52,776 nucleotides of DNA from an uncultured Muribaculaceae bacterium (GTDB lineage Bacteria; Bacteroidota; Bacteroidia; Bacteroidales; Muribaculaceae). Below, piece after piece: positions 24,093 through 33,457 of the stretch. The notes below the pieces were generated by a model that was not told the origin of the DNA, ran no database searches, and saw only the letters and a list, made by a program, of their open reading frames with translations. The position numbers and the translations under genes were made by a program. The first letter of the stretch is position 1. Every line of letters starts with the position of its first letter. The stretch lies in NCBI GenBank assembly GCA_910577355.1, contig CAJTMY010000018.1, positions 1-52,776 on the forward strand, given 5' to 3'.

Positions 24093-25955
24093 ATGGGGGT
24101 ACACGACATACGCTCACGACTGAGGCGCCGTCTCAAGACGGCGCATTACCGTTATAGCCTGTTCACCAACCGTTTCAATTCAATAATACGCGCAGGCTCC
24201 GACTGTCTCGGACTGCTCGCCTTTATTGCCTCGGTGCTTTGTCTGATATGCCTTGTGGTGATAGCCGGTTACGACCATCAGCCGCAAGAACTCGAGATAC
24301 TGCGCCGCCTTCTGCAAGCATGCCGGATAACATTCATAACCAAGGTAATGTACGATCTGGTGCTGCGGTTCCGCAGTACATCGCGCAATACACACGCCAT
24401 AAAATGGATAGTAGATGCGGCTGTAATCGTCTCGCTGACCACACTCATATATCCGCAACCGATACATCCATGGATACCCGCACTCGCGGATCTATTGTAC
24501 AGCAGGGCAATGCTCTATGCCATACTAACTTCATACTCTGTGGTAGAGATATCATATGCAGTGATGCGGCTTACCGCCCGTCGCACCAATCCCTCGCTTT
24601 TGCTCTCGGGCAGTTTCCTGCTGTTCATACTTGCAGGCTCGCTGGTGCTTATGCTGCCAAAATGCACCACGACGCCGATATCATATATCGACTCGTTGTT
24701 TGTGGCCACATCGGCCGTATGTATCACCGGCCTAACCCCGATTGACATCGCATCGGCTCTCACTCCGACCGGTCTCGCTGTCCTCGCCGTGCTCGTACAG
24801 ATAGGCGGCATCGGCGTCCTCACGTTCACATGCTTCTTCGCACTGTTCTTCAGCGGCGCACAGTCGGTATACAGCCAGCTGCTCATACGCGACATGGTAT
24901 ACTCCAAGACCATGAACGCCCTCATCCCCACCCTTCTGTACATCATAGGCTTCACACTCACTGTCGAGGCCATAGGCGCGGCGGCCATATATCTCACCAT
25001 ACCCGACGGCCTGCTCGACACGGAAGCCGAGAAAATCACCTTCGCCGCCTTCCACTCACTGTCATCATTCTGCAACGCCGGCTTCTCATGCCTGCCAGGC
25101 GGCATGGCCAATCCGGGTCTGATGACTCCGGGGCAATCGCTATACAACGTCACATCTGTGATGATACTTGCCGGCGCACTCGGATTTCCCATTCTCGTAA
25201 ACTTCAAAGACATAATCACTGGTCGCATCAATGCCTTGTGGCGGGCCTTCGCCCGGCGCAAACGCCGTGACATACCCCTGCACATGTGGGATCTCAACAC
25301 CAAACTTGTTCTTGTCACTACGCTGTCGATACTTGCCGGAGGCTCAGCAGCGTTCTTTGTCCTCGAATACGACAATACCCTTGCGGGCATGACCCTTTGG
25401 CAGAAAATGTCACAATCCGTGTTCAACTCGCTCATTCCCCGGAGCGCCGGCTTCGCGTCGGTGAACCCGGCCGACTTCCTGCCGCTTACCCTGCTGCTCG
25501 TCATCGTGCAGATGTGGATAGGGGGCGCATCCCAGTCGCTTGCCGGTGGTATCAAGGTCAACACAGTCGCCACGGTATTGCTAAACGTACGTTCGGTGCT
25601 TTCAGGCGGAACACGCCCATGGGCATTCGGCCGAAGGCTGTCAGTCAACTCTGTACGCCGTGCCAATAGTGTCATAGTGCTCGCCATCGTATCGTTCATC
25701 GTCATCCTGGCCATATTGATGTACTTCGAACCGCATATGAGCATAAAAGCCATGGTATTCGAAGTATCATCTGCATTATTCACGGTAGGGTCGTCGCTCG
25801 GCGTCACAGCAGCACTGTCCGCGCCATCCAAAATCGCCCTCTGCGTGGCCATGTTCATCGGTCGCGTAGGCATAGTTTCGATATTGAGCGGATTCTTCCC
25901 ACACCGCCGCGATATAGCCTCACACCTGCCCGAAGACAATATAATAATAAACTGA
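24093..25955 (+). CDS. trkH: Trk/Ktr potassium transporter membrane subunit
   Basis: This 620-residue inner-membrane protein forms the potassium pathway. An N-terminal region of about 170 residues with four or five helices precedes the usual four-repeat core. Filter loops can be seen: SAVCITGLTP near residue 208, SFCNAGFSC near 327, PRSAGFASV near 449, and TVGSSLGVT near 567. The extended N-terminus is common in Bacteroidota TrkH. The regulatory subunit gene begins 13 bases downstream. The start codon is the first ATG after the DUF4923 stop and is followed by a basic stretch (RSRLRRRLKTAHYR). Confidence 0.94.
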   Translation: MGVHDIRSRLRRRLKTAHYRYSLFTNRFNSIIRAGSDCLGLLAFIASVLCLICLVVIAGYDHQPQELEILRRLLQACRITFITKVMYDLVLRFRSTSRNTHAIKWIVDAAVIVSLTTLIYPQPIHPWIPALADLLYSRAMLYAILTSYSVVEISYAVMRLTARRTNPSLLLSGSFLLFILAGSLVLMLPKCTTTPISYIDSLFVATSAVCITGLTPIDIASALTPTGLAVLAVLVQIGGIGVLTFTCFFALFFSGAQSVYSQLLIRDMVYSKTMNALIPTLLYIIGFTLTVEAIGAAAIYLTIPDGLLDTEAEKITFAAFHSLSSFCNAGFSCLPGGMANPGLMTPGQSLYNVTSVMILAGALGFPILVNFKDIITGRINALWRAFARRKRRDIPLHMWDLNTKLVLVTTLSILAGGSAAFFVLEYDNTLAGMTLWQKMSQSVFNSLIPRSAGFASVNPADFLPLTLLLVIVQMWIGGASQSLAGGIKVNTVATVLLNVRSVLSGGTRPWAFGRRLSVNSVRRANSVIVLAIVSFIVILAILMYFEPHMSIKAMVFEVSSALFTVGSSLGVTAALSAPSKIALCVAMFIGRVGIVSILSGFFPHRRDIASHLPEDNIIIN

Positions 25956-25968
25956 TATACCCTGAAAC

Positions 25969-26661
25969 ATGCGATATCTCATCATAGGACTCGGAATATA
26001 CGGCGCCAATCTTGCCCGCGACCTTGTCGCCAAAGGCCATGAAGTAATCGGAGCCGACTCATCACGCACCACAGTCGACGCCATCAAGGACTATATAACC
26101 ACGGCATATGTCATAGACTCGACCGAAGAATCATCGCTCGGCGTTTTACCCTTGCGAAATGTCGATCTCGTCATCGTGGCTATCGGCGAGAACTTCGGTG
26201 CCTCGGTCAAGACAGTAGCACTGCTCAAAAAAGCCGGCGTCCGCAAGATATACGCACGTGCCATCGACCCGCTGCACGAATCCATCCTCGAGAGCTTCAA
26301 GGTCGACCGCATACTGCGCCCCGAACAACGCGCCGCACTCGATCTCACACACGAGATGGCTCTCGGCACCGACGTGGAGGCGCTCCGCATAAGCGACGAT
26401 CTGTTCATACTCAAATTCAAGGCTCCCCAATACCTTGTCGGTATCCCCTATGCCGACCTCAGCCTCGACAGGCAATACGGACTGCGCCTCGTGGCCGTGA
26501 CACGCGACGTCGACAAGACAAACGTGCTCGGCATCTCACACGACGAACCCGTCGCTTTCGACTTCACGGCGCCGAAAGCGACTGTGGAGAAAACCGACAC
26601 ACTCGTGGTATGTGGCTCTCCACAGGCTTACCGTGCCATGTACCGGCACATGAATCTTTAA
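25969..26661 (+). CDS. trkA: Trk/Ktr potassium uptake regulatory subunit
   Basis: This 230-residue cytosolic protein gates the TrkH channel. It has one RCK-N domain with the nucleotide-binding IIGLGIYGANLARDLVAKG at residues 4-22 and VDLVIVAIGENFGASV near 66, then an RCK-C domain (from about residue 145) with YLVGIPYADLSLDRQYGLRLVAV. It is KtrA-sized, half the length of E. coli TrkA. It follows trkH by 13 bases. The next gene is convergent and starts its 3' end 8 bases later. Confidence 0.95.
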   Translation: MRYLIIGLGIYGANLARDLVAKGHEVIGADSSRTTVDAIKDYITTAYVIDSTEESSLGVLPLRNVDLVIVAIGENFGASVKTVALLKKAGVRKIYARAIDPLHESILESFKVDRILRPEQRAALDLTHEMALGTDVEALRISDDLFILKFKAPQYLVGIPYADLSLDRQYGLRLVAVTRDVDKTNVLGISHDEPVAFDFTAPKATVEKTDTLVVCGSPQAYRAMYRHMNL

Positions 26662-26669
26662 GAGCTTGT

Positions 26670-26963
26670 TTAAAACTCGTAGTCCACACAGGCACGGTCA
26701 GCCTTGTGCGGCCCTACGATAGCGGCGGCCGCCACATGCGCCGGATGCTTGGCGTACACCTCCACATCGGCCATTGTCGGCACTGTAGCGGTAAGAACCA
26801 CATCCCACGATTCGGACGGATTCTCATTGATACCCACTTCTATCGACTGCAACGGCTCTATCACAGCGGGGAGAGCCTCGAGCGCCGCCTTGAAACGGCG
26901 CGCCACATCAAGGCGCTGCTCGGCAGTGCCGTTGAGTTTGAATGCAACTATATGCTTTACCAT
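26670..26963 (-). CDS. Dabb-family (stress-responsive alpha/beta barrel) protein
   Basis: This 97-residue dimeric alpha-beta barrel is of the Dabb type: MVKHIVAFKLNGTAEQR at the start, ALPAVIEPLQSIEVGINENP in the middle, and SWDVVLTATVPTMADVEVYAKHPAH near the end. These proteins have varied and often unknown roles. The ATG at 26963 has CAGGAT immediately before it, and the 26990 start would overlap the aspartokinase stop. It lies 7 bases after aspartokinase and is the last gene of that operon. Confidence 0.88.
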   Translation of the reverse strand: MVKHIVAFKLNGTAEQRLDVARRFKAALEALPAVIEPLQSIEVGINENPSESWDVVLTATVPTMADVEVYAKHPAHVAAAAIVGPHKADRACVDYEF

Positions 26964-26970
26964 ATCCTGA

Positions 26971-28287
26971 TTATTTGAATAATTTATCACTCAGCAGATT
27001 CAGGGCGCGCACCTTGTCCTCGGCACGTATAAGCACCGACACATTGTAGTTGCTGCCTCCGTAGCTTATCATGCGCACGGGCACATCGCGCAGAGCCTCC
27101 ACGGCATCGGCGCAATACCCGCTCGAGCCGTGCCAGTCGAGATCGCCCACCACGCACACTATCACCATGTCGCTGTCCACACTCACTGTGCCGAAGCCCT
27201 TGAGTGTATCCACTATATCGGCCAGATACTCGGTGTTGTCGATTGTCACTGTCACGCCCACCTCTGAGGTAGCCATCATGTCGATGGCCGTATGATACCT
27301 GTCGAAAGTCTCGAACACCTTGTGCAGAAAGCCGTATGCCAGCAGCATGCGTCCGCTCTTTATCTTGATGGCCGTGATGTTGTCTTTGGCGGCCACAGCC
27401 TTCACGGTGCCGTCCGGGGCGAAGTTGGCGATAAGCGTACCCGGTGCCGACGGCTCCATGGTATTGAGCAGGCGCACGGGGATATTATGCAGCTTGGCCG
27501 GCAGAACACAGCTCGGGTGCAGTATCTTGGCGCCGAAATAGGCCAACTCGGCCGCCTCCTCGAAGTGCAGGTGCCCTACGGGGCAGGTGCCTTTCACATA
27601 GCGTGGATCGCCCGTATGCATGCCGTCGATATCGGTCCATATCTGTATTTCCTCAGCGCCGAGGACTGCTCCGATTATCGATGCCGAATAGTCGCTGCCT
27701 CCACGGCGCAGATTGTCGAAGCCGCCCTGGCTGTTGCGACATATATAGCCTTGTGTAAGATACAGATCGGCATCGGGATTCTGCTCCACGAGACGGCGCA
27801 GACGGCTCGATATGTATTTCATGTCGGGCTCGCCCTCGGCGGTGATCCGCATATAGTCGAGCGCGGGCAGCATCACGCTGCGCACGCCGCGGCTCTCGAG
27901 ATAAATCTGCATCAAGGCCGTCGACATAAGCTCGCCCTGAGCGAGAATCTCCTTCTCGTCGGCACCGGTAAAGTCGCCTTCGGCCTTCTGTGCTATGAAT
28001 CCGAACACCTCGTCGAGATAAAGCGACGCACGCCGGCGCGAAGCCTCGTCATCATACAGCGCCTCCACAGTCGCGGCATACTTCTGCCGCAATGCGTTGA
28101 GCACCTCCTGCGCGCCGGGCACGTTATGCCGGGCAAGATAGCCGGATATCTCCACCAGTGAATTTGTGGTGCCCGACATCGCCGACAGCACCAACACACA
28201 GCGGCCTTCACGACCGGCCAACGACGCGACATTGCGAATGCGCTCGGCGGAGCCTACCGAAGTACCGCCGAATTTCAGTACCTTCAT
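26971..28287 (-). CDS. lysC: Aspartate kinase
   Basis: This 438-residue enzyme phosphorylates aspartate to begin the lysine, threonine and methionine pathways. The nucleotide-binding start VLKFGGTSVGSAERI, LAQGELMSTALMQIYL near residue 114, and NLRRGGSDYSASIIGAVLGA near 191 mark the kinase domain. The C-terminal 140 residues hold two ACT domains (ITAIKIKSGRML; EVGVTVTIDNTE; MVIVCVVGDL), which normally give feedback control by an amino acid. It is monofunctional, with no homoserine dehydrogenase part. It lies 6 bases after the FtsE-like gene. Confidence 0.94.
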   Translation of the reverse strand: MKVLKFGGTSVGSAERIRNVASLAGREGRCVLVLSAMSGTTNSLVEISGYLARHNVPGAQEVLNALRQKYAATVEALYDDEASRRRASLYLDEVFGFIAQKAEGDFTGADEKEILAQGELMSTALMQIYLESRGVRSVMLPALDYMRITAEGEPDMKYISSRLRRLVEQNPDADLYLTQGYICRNSQGGFDNLRRGGSDYSASIIGAVLGAEEIQIWTDIDGMHTGDPRYVKGTCPVGHLHFEEAAELAYFGAKILHPSCVLPAKLHNIPVRLLNTMEPSAPGTLIANFAPDGTVKAVAAKDNITAIKIKSGRMLLAYGFLHKVFETFDRYHTAIDMMATSEVGVTVTIDNTEYLADIVDTLKGFGTVSVDSDMVIVCVVGDLDWHGSSGYCADAVEALRDVPVRMISYGGSNYNVSVLIRAEDKVRALNLLSDKLFK

Positions 28288-28293
28288 GTATAG

Positions 28294-28956
28294 TTATGCT
28301 TCAATAAGTTTTTTCGATTCAATATTCATCACTCGGCCGGCGAATGCGTCGAGCAGCGACAGATTGTGCGTGGCCATCATCACGGCGGTGCCTCCGGCGG
28401 CGATATCGTGCAGCTGGGCCACGATCTGCAATCCTGTCTCCGGATCGAGATTGCCGGTAGGCTCGTCGGCCAATATCAGGTCGGGCTCATTGAGCAACGC
28501 ACGGGCTATCACCACACGCTGCTGCTCTCCGCCCGACAGCTCGTGCGGCATCTTGTACGACTTGTTGGCCATGCCCACGCGGGCAAGCGCACGGTCGACC
28601 CGCTCGGCGCGCTCGGCCTTATTTTTCCAACCGGTAGCCTGGAGCACAAAATCGAGGTTGGCAAAGGCGCTGCGATCGGTAAGCAGCTGAAAGTCCTGAA
28701 ACACAATGCCTATGCGGCGACGCAGATAAGGGATCTCCTTGCGACGTATCGTCCGCATGTCGTAATCGAACACCCGTGCCTCGCCGGATTCAACGGGCAC
28801 CTCGGCATAGATGCTCTTCATAAGCGAGCTCTTGCCGGAGCCCACCTTGCCTATAAGATATACAAACTGCCCCGGATCCACCGTGAACGACACATCCTTG
28901 AGCACCACATGCTCCTTGCGCAGTATCTCTACGTTCTTATACTCTATTATTGACAT
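28294..28956 (-). CDS. ftsE: FtsE-like ABC transporter ATPase
   Basis: This 220-residue ABC ATPase has Walker A as GKVGSGKSS at residues 36-44, the signature LSGGEQQRVVIARAL near 139, Walker B as DLILADEPTGNLD, and the switch His in MATHNLSLL. The sequence EYKNVEILRKEHVVLKDVSF at the start and the IPYLRRRIGIVFQDFQLL stretch are FtsE-like. FtsE works with membrane partner FtsX in division and amidase activation; ftsX is not adjacent here. It is first in an operon with aspartokinase and Dabb. Confidence 0.9.
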   Translation of the reverse strand: MSIIEYKNVEILRKEHVVLKDVSFTVDPGQFVYLIGKVGSGKSSLMKSIYAEVPVESGEARVFDYDMRTIRRKEIPYLRRRIGIVFQDFQLLTDRSAFANLDFVLQATGWKNKAERAERVDRALARVGMANKSYKMPHELSGGEQQRVVIARALLNEPDLILADEPTGNLDPETGLQIVAQLHDIAAGGTAVMMATHNLSLLDAFAGRVMNIESKKLIEA

Positions 28957-28995
28957 TTTTTCGGTCTTCGGCGGAATTTGCTCCGCACCAAGTTA

Positions 28996-29013
28996 CAAAA
29001 TTACTCAAATTTA
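28996..29013 (-). promoter_or_regulatory. Tandem -7 elements TAATTTTG / TAAATTTG before ftsE
   Basis: Two exact TAnnTTTG matches in the minus strand at 28996-29003 and 29006-29013. The 28957-29145 gap is divergent, and its sigma-gene side is a T-rich stretch (29070-29120) without a recognisable -7 box. Confidence 0.5.
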
Positions 29014-29145
29014 TCGAACCGCCCAAGCCGATCTCTAAAAACTGTAAAGCTTAATGATTTTTGATAATCTCATATTTTTTTCTCCAATTACATCTTTTTC
29101 TACTTTTTTTCGTCTTTATAGTGTAATCAGATTTTCAAAGATAAA

Positions 29146-29649
29146 ATGGCAAAAACGACTCAGCTCATCTTGGAGATACTAAATGCTGAAAAAGAACGTC
29201 TTTTTCAGTATGCAAGTTATCGGCTACATGATATCAGAGATGTAGAAGATGTGCTTCAAAATATATACGTCAAGATTCTCGACAATCCTCAAAGATTCAA
29301 TAAAATCGAGAATAAGCGGGCTTATCTATATCGGACTCTGTCCAATGAGTGCACAGATTATTTAAGGAGCCATGTCAAGACGAGATTTATAGATGATGAA
29401 TCATTCGATGAATCTAATCTTGAAACCTTGCAACCCGAGAATTTCGAAGAAGAATTCACAATGATAAATCGTCTTCTTGCTATTTTACCACAAGAACAAT
29501 CCGATACTATCCGGCTTAGACATCATAGTAATCTCTCTTTCCAAGAAATTGCCGATGTAATGGATGTGCCGTTACCGACAGCAAAAGCGAGATATCGATA
29601 TGGATTAGAAAAAATCCGCAACGGACTAAAAAAAATGAATCTAATATAA
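29146..29649 (+). CDS. ECF RNA polymerase sigma factor of the receptor island
   Basis: This 167-residue ECF sigma factor has region 2 as YRLHDIRDVEDVLQNIYVKIL and region 4 as LAILPQEQSDTIRLRHHSNLSFQEIADVMDVPLPTAKARYRYG. It is separated by a single base from a membrane protein gene that looks like its anti-sigma factor. The base composition is AT-rich relative to the aspartokinase operon on its left. No housekeeping-type promoter is visible upstream, which suggests self-activation or another inducer. Confidence 0.93.
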   Translation: MAKTTQLILEILNAEKERLFQYASYRLHDIRDVEDVLQNIYVKILDNPQRFNKIENKRAYLYRTLSNECTDYLRSHVKTRFIDDESFDESNLETLQPENFEEEFTMINRLLAILPQEQSDTIRLRHHSNLSFQEIADVMDVPLPTAKARYRYGLEKIRNGLKKMNLI

Positions 29650-29650
29650 T

Positions 29651-30409
29651 ATGGCTATGCAAAACAACGTACAAGAGAGCCACGATTTGGAAAAAGTAGC
29701 TGAACTACTTACGCCAAAACATCCGAGAAGATGTGATTTTTCGTTCTCCATCCCTCCCAAAAAACGGTTTACAGGCAAGATATGGACTATCAGCGGCGTA
29801 GCAGCAATGTTCGCTATCATTCTGACAATCGCAATTAAATCAGTAATGCCTGTTTCGGCAGTTGAAGTAATCGACTCTGCCATTACGGCTCTCACTGATG
29901 CAGAAAGCATTAAAGTCGAATTTGCATGGCGTGGGATAATGGGTGATTCGGAGGCAATATATACTCCGGATCCATCAGGGAATATGGTGGACGGAACTTT
30001 ATATATTGTGCGCAAAAATGGCACAGTGAAGACCCGTATTGACTGGCATGATGCGGAGAAAAACTCTATTATATTCAATGGCAAAGAATATATCCACCTA
30101 AGAAACAACGAGATAATCGACAAGCATCCGTCTTCTTTCGGGGAGGATCTGATGAATCTTTTCAGTAAGGACACACTTCCGAAGTACTTAAAAGACAAAT
30201 CAATACTGTCAAGCAACGGGAATATTATACTGATAGAGAAGACCAATAAGGGTGAAATAACGGTTCTTGGAGAATTTCGCAAGGATAGTAAACGACTGAC
30301 TAAAGCATCCGCAAGTGTTTCATTGCCAAATGGATCGGATTTAGAAATTCTGGAGACCAAGTCGATCGAAACAAACATAAACATTCCTGAATCATTATTC
30401 ATTGAGTGA
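29651..30409 (+). CDS. One-TM putative anti-sigma protein with periplasmic LolA-like domain
   Basis: The 252-residue protein has a cytoplasmic N-terminus of about 42 residues, one membrane helix (IWTISGVAAMFAIILTIAI at about 46-64), and a periplasmic domain of some 185 residues. That domain alternates short strands (ESIKVEFAWRG, GTLYIVRKNGTVKTRIDW, NGNIILIEKTNKGEITVLG), resembling LolA/LppX-like lipid-binding folds. There is no FecR motif, although sigma-regulating partners of TonB receptors in Bacteroidota normally have one. It starts one base after the sigma stop. I infer a sensor/anti-sigma role from position and topology. Confidence 0.65.
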   Translation: MAMQNNVQESHDLEKVAELLTPKHPRRCDFSFSIPPKKRFTGKIWTISGVAAMFAIILTIAIKSVMPVSAVEVIDSAITALTDAESIKVEFAWRGIMGDSEAIYTPDPSGNMVDGTLYIVRKNGTVKTRIDWHDAEKNSIIFNGKEYIHLRNNEIIDKHPSSFGEDLMNLFSKDTLPKYLKDKSILSSNGNIILIEKTNKGEITVLGEFRKDSKRLTKASASVSLPNGSDLEILETKSIETNINIPESLFIE

Positions 30410-30476
30410 ACTTCATAAAGGACTACATCGATTCTAATATAGACGTCCATTCAGTTAAATACCCAAGCCAATCACT

Positions 30477-33380
30477 ATGAACAAACTAACGATATTAAAA
30501 CTGGTGTTTGCATTCACATCAGTCTTAGTCTGCAGCGTCTTTTCTTATGCGCAATCACCGACAAATGGTGATCAAAAGACGTTTCACATCGGCGTAAAGG
30601 GCGTATTAGACAAATTAAGCGAGACAGAACTATTTGGAGCTGAATTCAAGTTAATTGATACCCGGACGGATTCTGTCATCAGTAGCGGCAAAGCATCCCG
30701 ACAGTGGGAAGAGCAGGGGCGCATCGTCAAAACTTCTTCTTTCAAAATAAATAATATTCCATTCCGGGGTCATTATCAGTTGGTTTTGTCGTGTTCCGGC
30801 TATGAGGATAATATTACGGAAATAGACGCAGCAAGCATCAATCCAAAACAATTTTTTTTGATTCTGGAAAATATTCTCCTTGATAGAAAAGCACGGGAGC
30901 TTAAGGAAGTAACAGTGCAAGCCACTAAAGTTAAATTCTACAACCGTGGTGATACATTGGTTTATAATGCCGATGCTTTTGTAATGGCTGAAGGCAGTAT
31001 GCTTGATGATATCATACGCCAGTTGCCAGGTGTAGAGTTCAAAGAAAACGGACAGATTCTTGTCAATGGCGAATTTGTTGAGAGTCTTCTTCTTAATGGA
31101 AAGGACTTCTTTAAGGGCAAGCATGAAATAATGCTCAAGAATCTTGCAGCGTATACAGTAAAAAACATAGAGGTTTACGAAAGACAGAAAGATATCGACA
31201 AACTGCTTGGCGAAGATTATGGTAAGAAAATCCTGACAATGGATGTGAAACTCAAAAAGGATTACCACCATAATTTCATGGGTAATCTGGAAGCCGGATA
31301 TGGCACTGAAGACCGTTATCTCGGAAGATTGTTTGCTATGTGGAATTCCGATCATGCGAGATTGTCGCTGATAGGAAATGTCAATAATATGAACGAGACA
31401 AGAAAGCCGGGCATGGACCAGTCATTCACTCCTGACCACATACCCTCAGGGACTCAGAAGACATATATGGGAGGAGTTGAGTATAATGTCGAAAACAAAA
31501 AATCGGGTTGGCAAGTTAACGGTGACGCCGTTGTCAACCGTATTGTCCTTGACGATGGATCACGCACCTATACCACCAATTTTCTCCCTTCGGGTAATAC
31601 TTTTGGGCGAGAGTTTTCATCAAAGATAAACAAGGATTTTAAAATATCAACAAACCACCAATTAAAAAGCATGGGGAAATGGCATTATATTGAGATTCAT
31701 CCATCATTCGATTACAATAAAGCAAATCATTCAAGGTCTCTTGAGAAAGCTGTATTCGACACAGAACTCCAGAACGTGACATCTGAGATGATCCGGAATA
31801 TATTCGACGGCACTCATGCATCGGCGGTTGAGTCAATGTTGAATAGAGAACTTCGGGAGCAACTGGACAAGGGTAACAATTTAAACGCCAAATTATGGTC
31901 TAATGGCCGTTTCCGACTTAAAACAGGTTTGATGCAAAGTATCTCATATCAGATGTCAGGCAGCTACACACGAAATAGCTATGACGGGTTCAACCGATTT
32001 GGCATCAATTTAGGTAATGATGCTGAATTCACAGAGGCATCTGACAGATATCTGAAAAACCATCCCGACTATAATTATAACATCAAGGCCTCAGCCGGTT
32101 ATCAGGCGTTTCCAACAAGAAATCTTGCCCTTGACATAAATTATGAATATTCTCACAATGAAAGGAAAGCGACCTCGGATTTATATAGACTCGACCAACT
32201 ATACGGTGATATAGAAAAAAATGAAATCGGGTTCCTTCCATCTTATAATGAATACTTTTCCACATTTGATCCATCATTAAGTTATGTTGACCACCAGACA
32301 AACGACCTGCACACATTGTCACCGAATTTACAGTGGAGGCCGGGCAAGATTGCCATGCGGGTAAAAGCGGATGTAAGCATTGAGCGTCAACATATATATT
32401 ATTTGCGAGACAACAGGCACCACAGTCTCAGTCGCACCACGCTACACCCCGGAAACATGGAATTTGAATTAAGATTTCCGATCAGTAAATCGGGGAATTA
32501 CAAGGCTAATTTCCACTATACACTCACGCCCAAATCTCCTGATCTAAGAAATATGATTGACATAGTAGATCAACGCGATCCGATGAATATTTTTATAGGT
32601 AATCCTGAGTTGAAAAACTCAACAGTCCATAGATTCAGATGGAGAGTGAATGGCCGTAATAATAAAGGTAACATTGAACAAACCTATATGCTAAACTCAA
32701 CTGTATACAATAATCTTCTTTCTGTCGGATATGATTACAACACCGAAAACGGTGTAAAGACTTCATGGATGCAAAATGTAAATGGCAACTGGGATATCAA
32801 TGCCTTGCAACAATTACATTGGGATTTCGGAAATATGAGGCGGTTCTTTATGGGAAACACGACACGGCTGACCTATGTATCTTCTGTAGATTTCTTTAGT
32901 GAGAACAGCAAGAACTCATTTAAAAATAAGGTCAACATTTATGGCATGGGAGAGGAATTGAAATTTGGATACAACAATGCCGGAAATAAAGCCGAGGTGT
33001 TTTTCAAAGGGAATATTCATCACTACAGCAGTGAAATGTCCGGCTTCAGCAGTTTCAATGCCGGTGACTTCGATTATGGCCTACGGGGAATACTGAAATT
33101 ACCCGCCAATTTTCAGATTGCGACTGATTTCACCATCTATTCGAGAAGAGGATATTCCGACAGCCAGCTCAACACCAATAATTTTGTATGGAATGCAAGA
33201 TTAAGCTATTCTATCCCTAAAGCAGGTATTACACTTATGGCCGACGGTTTCGATCTGTTGCATAATCTCAGCGATGTATCATATGGAATCAATGCGCAGG
33301 CAAGAACTGAGACTTATTATACTGTTCTTCCACGTTACTTCCTATTCCATATCCAATGGACATTCAATAAGAAACCCTGA
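30477..33380 (+). CDS. Outer-membrane beta-barrel, TonB-receptor-like
   Basis: A signal peptide (LKLVFAFTSVLVCSVFSYA) is followed by a carboxypeptidase-regulatory-like Ig domain (about residues 35-135), a plug-like region (LKEVTVQATKVKF; LDDIIRQLPGVEFKENGQIL; LLLNGKDFFKG) and a long barrel that ends in a typical outer-membrane C-terminus (YFLFHIQWTFNKKP). This is the architecture of OMP_b-brl_3-type Bacteroidota receptors. No SusD partner is present. Length (967 residues) is normal. It lies 67 bases after the putative anti-sigma gene and shares its low GC. Import or signalling of an unknown ligand is likely. Confidence 0.88.
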   Translation: MNKLTILKLVFAFTSVLVCSVFSYAQSPTNGDQKTFHIGVKGVLDKLSETELFGAEFKLIDTRTDSVISSGKASRQWEEQGRIVKTSSFKINNIPFRGHYQLVLSCSGYEDNITEIDAASINPKQFFLILENILLDRKARELKEVTVQATKVKFYNRGDTLVYNADAFVMAEGSMLDDIIRQLPGVEFKENGQILVNGEFVESLLLNGKDFFKGKHEIMLKNLAAYTVKNIEVYERQKDIDKLLGEDYGKKILTMDVKLKKDYHHNFMGNLEAGYGTEDRYLGRLFAMWNSDHARLSLIGNVNNMNETRKPGMDQSFTPDHIPSGTQKTYMGGVEYNVENKKSGWQVNGDAVVNRIVLDDGSRTYTTNFLPSGNTFGREFSSKINKDFKISTNHQLKSMGKWHYIEIHPSFDYNKANHSRSLEKAVFDTELQNVTSEMIRNIFDGTHASAVESMLNRELREQLDKGNNLNAKLWSNGRFRLKTGLMQSISYQMSGSYTRNSYDGFNRFGINLGNDAEFTEASDRYLKNHPDYNYNIKASAGYQAFPTRNLALDINYEYSHNERKATSDLYRLDQLYGDIEKNEIGFLPSYNEYFSTFDPSLSYVDHQTNDLHTLSPNLQWRPGKIAMRVKADVSIERQHIYYLRDNRHHSLSRTTLHPGNMEFELRFPISKSGNYKANFHYTLTPKSPDLRNMIDIVDQRDPMNIFIGNPELKNSTVHRFRWRVNGRNNKGNIEQTYMLNSTVYNNLLSVGYDYNTENGVKTSWMQNVNGNWDINALQQLHWDFGNMRRFFMGNTTRLTYVSSVDFFSENSKNSFKNKVNIYGMGEELKFGYNNAGNKAEVFFKGNIHHYSSEMSGFSSFNAGDFDYGLRGILKLPANFQIATDFTIYSRRGYSDSQLNTNNFVWNARLSYSIPKAGITLMADGFDLLHNLSDVSYGINAQARTETYYTVLPRYFLFHIQWTFNKKP

Positions 33381-33395
33381 TATAGCCGGAAAGTG

Positions 33396-33438
33396 AACGA
33401 GGCTGCGTCGTAATTAAGGTTTACAGCGCAGCCTCGTT
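33396..33438. terminator. Bidirectional terminator
   Basis: AACGAGGCTGCG (33396-33407) pairs perfectly over 12 bases with CGCAGCCTCGTT (33427-33438), followed by TTTAATAT. It separates the convergent receptor gene and the LRR protein gene. Confidence 0.85.
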
Positions 33439-33457
33439 TAATATATCATATGACGCC

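Noticed and set aside
24515..25939. 474-residue minus-strand frame opposite trkH
   Set aside because: It is Met/Ser/Arg-rich shadow coding of the TrkH gene, which has clear filter motifs.
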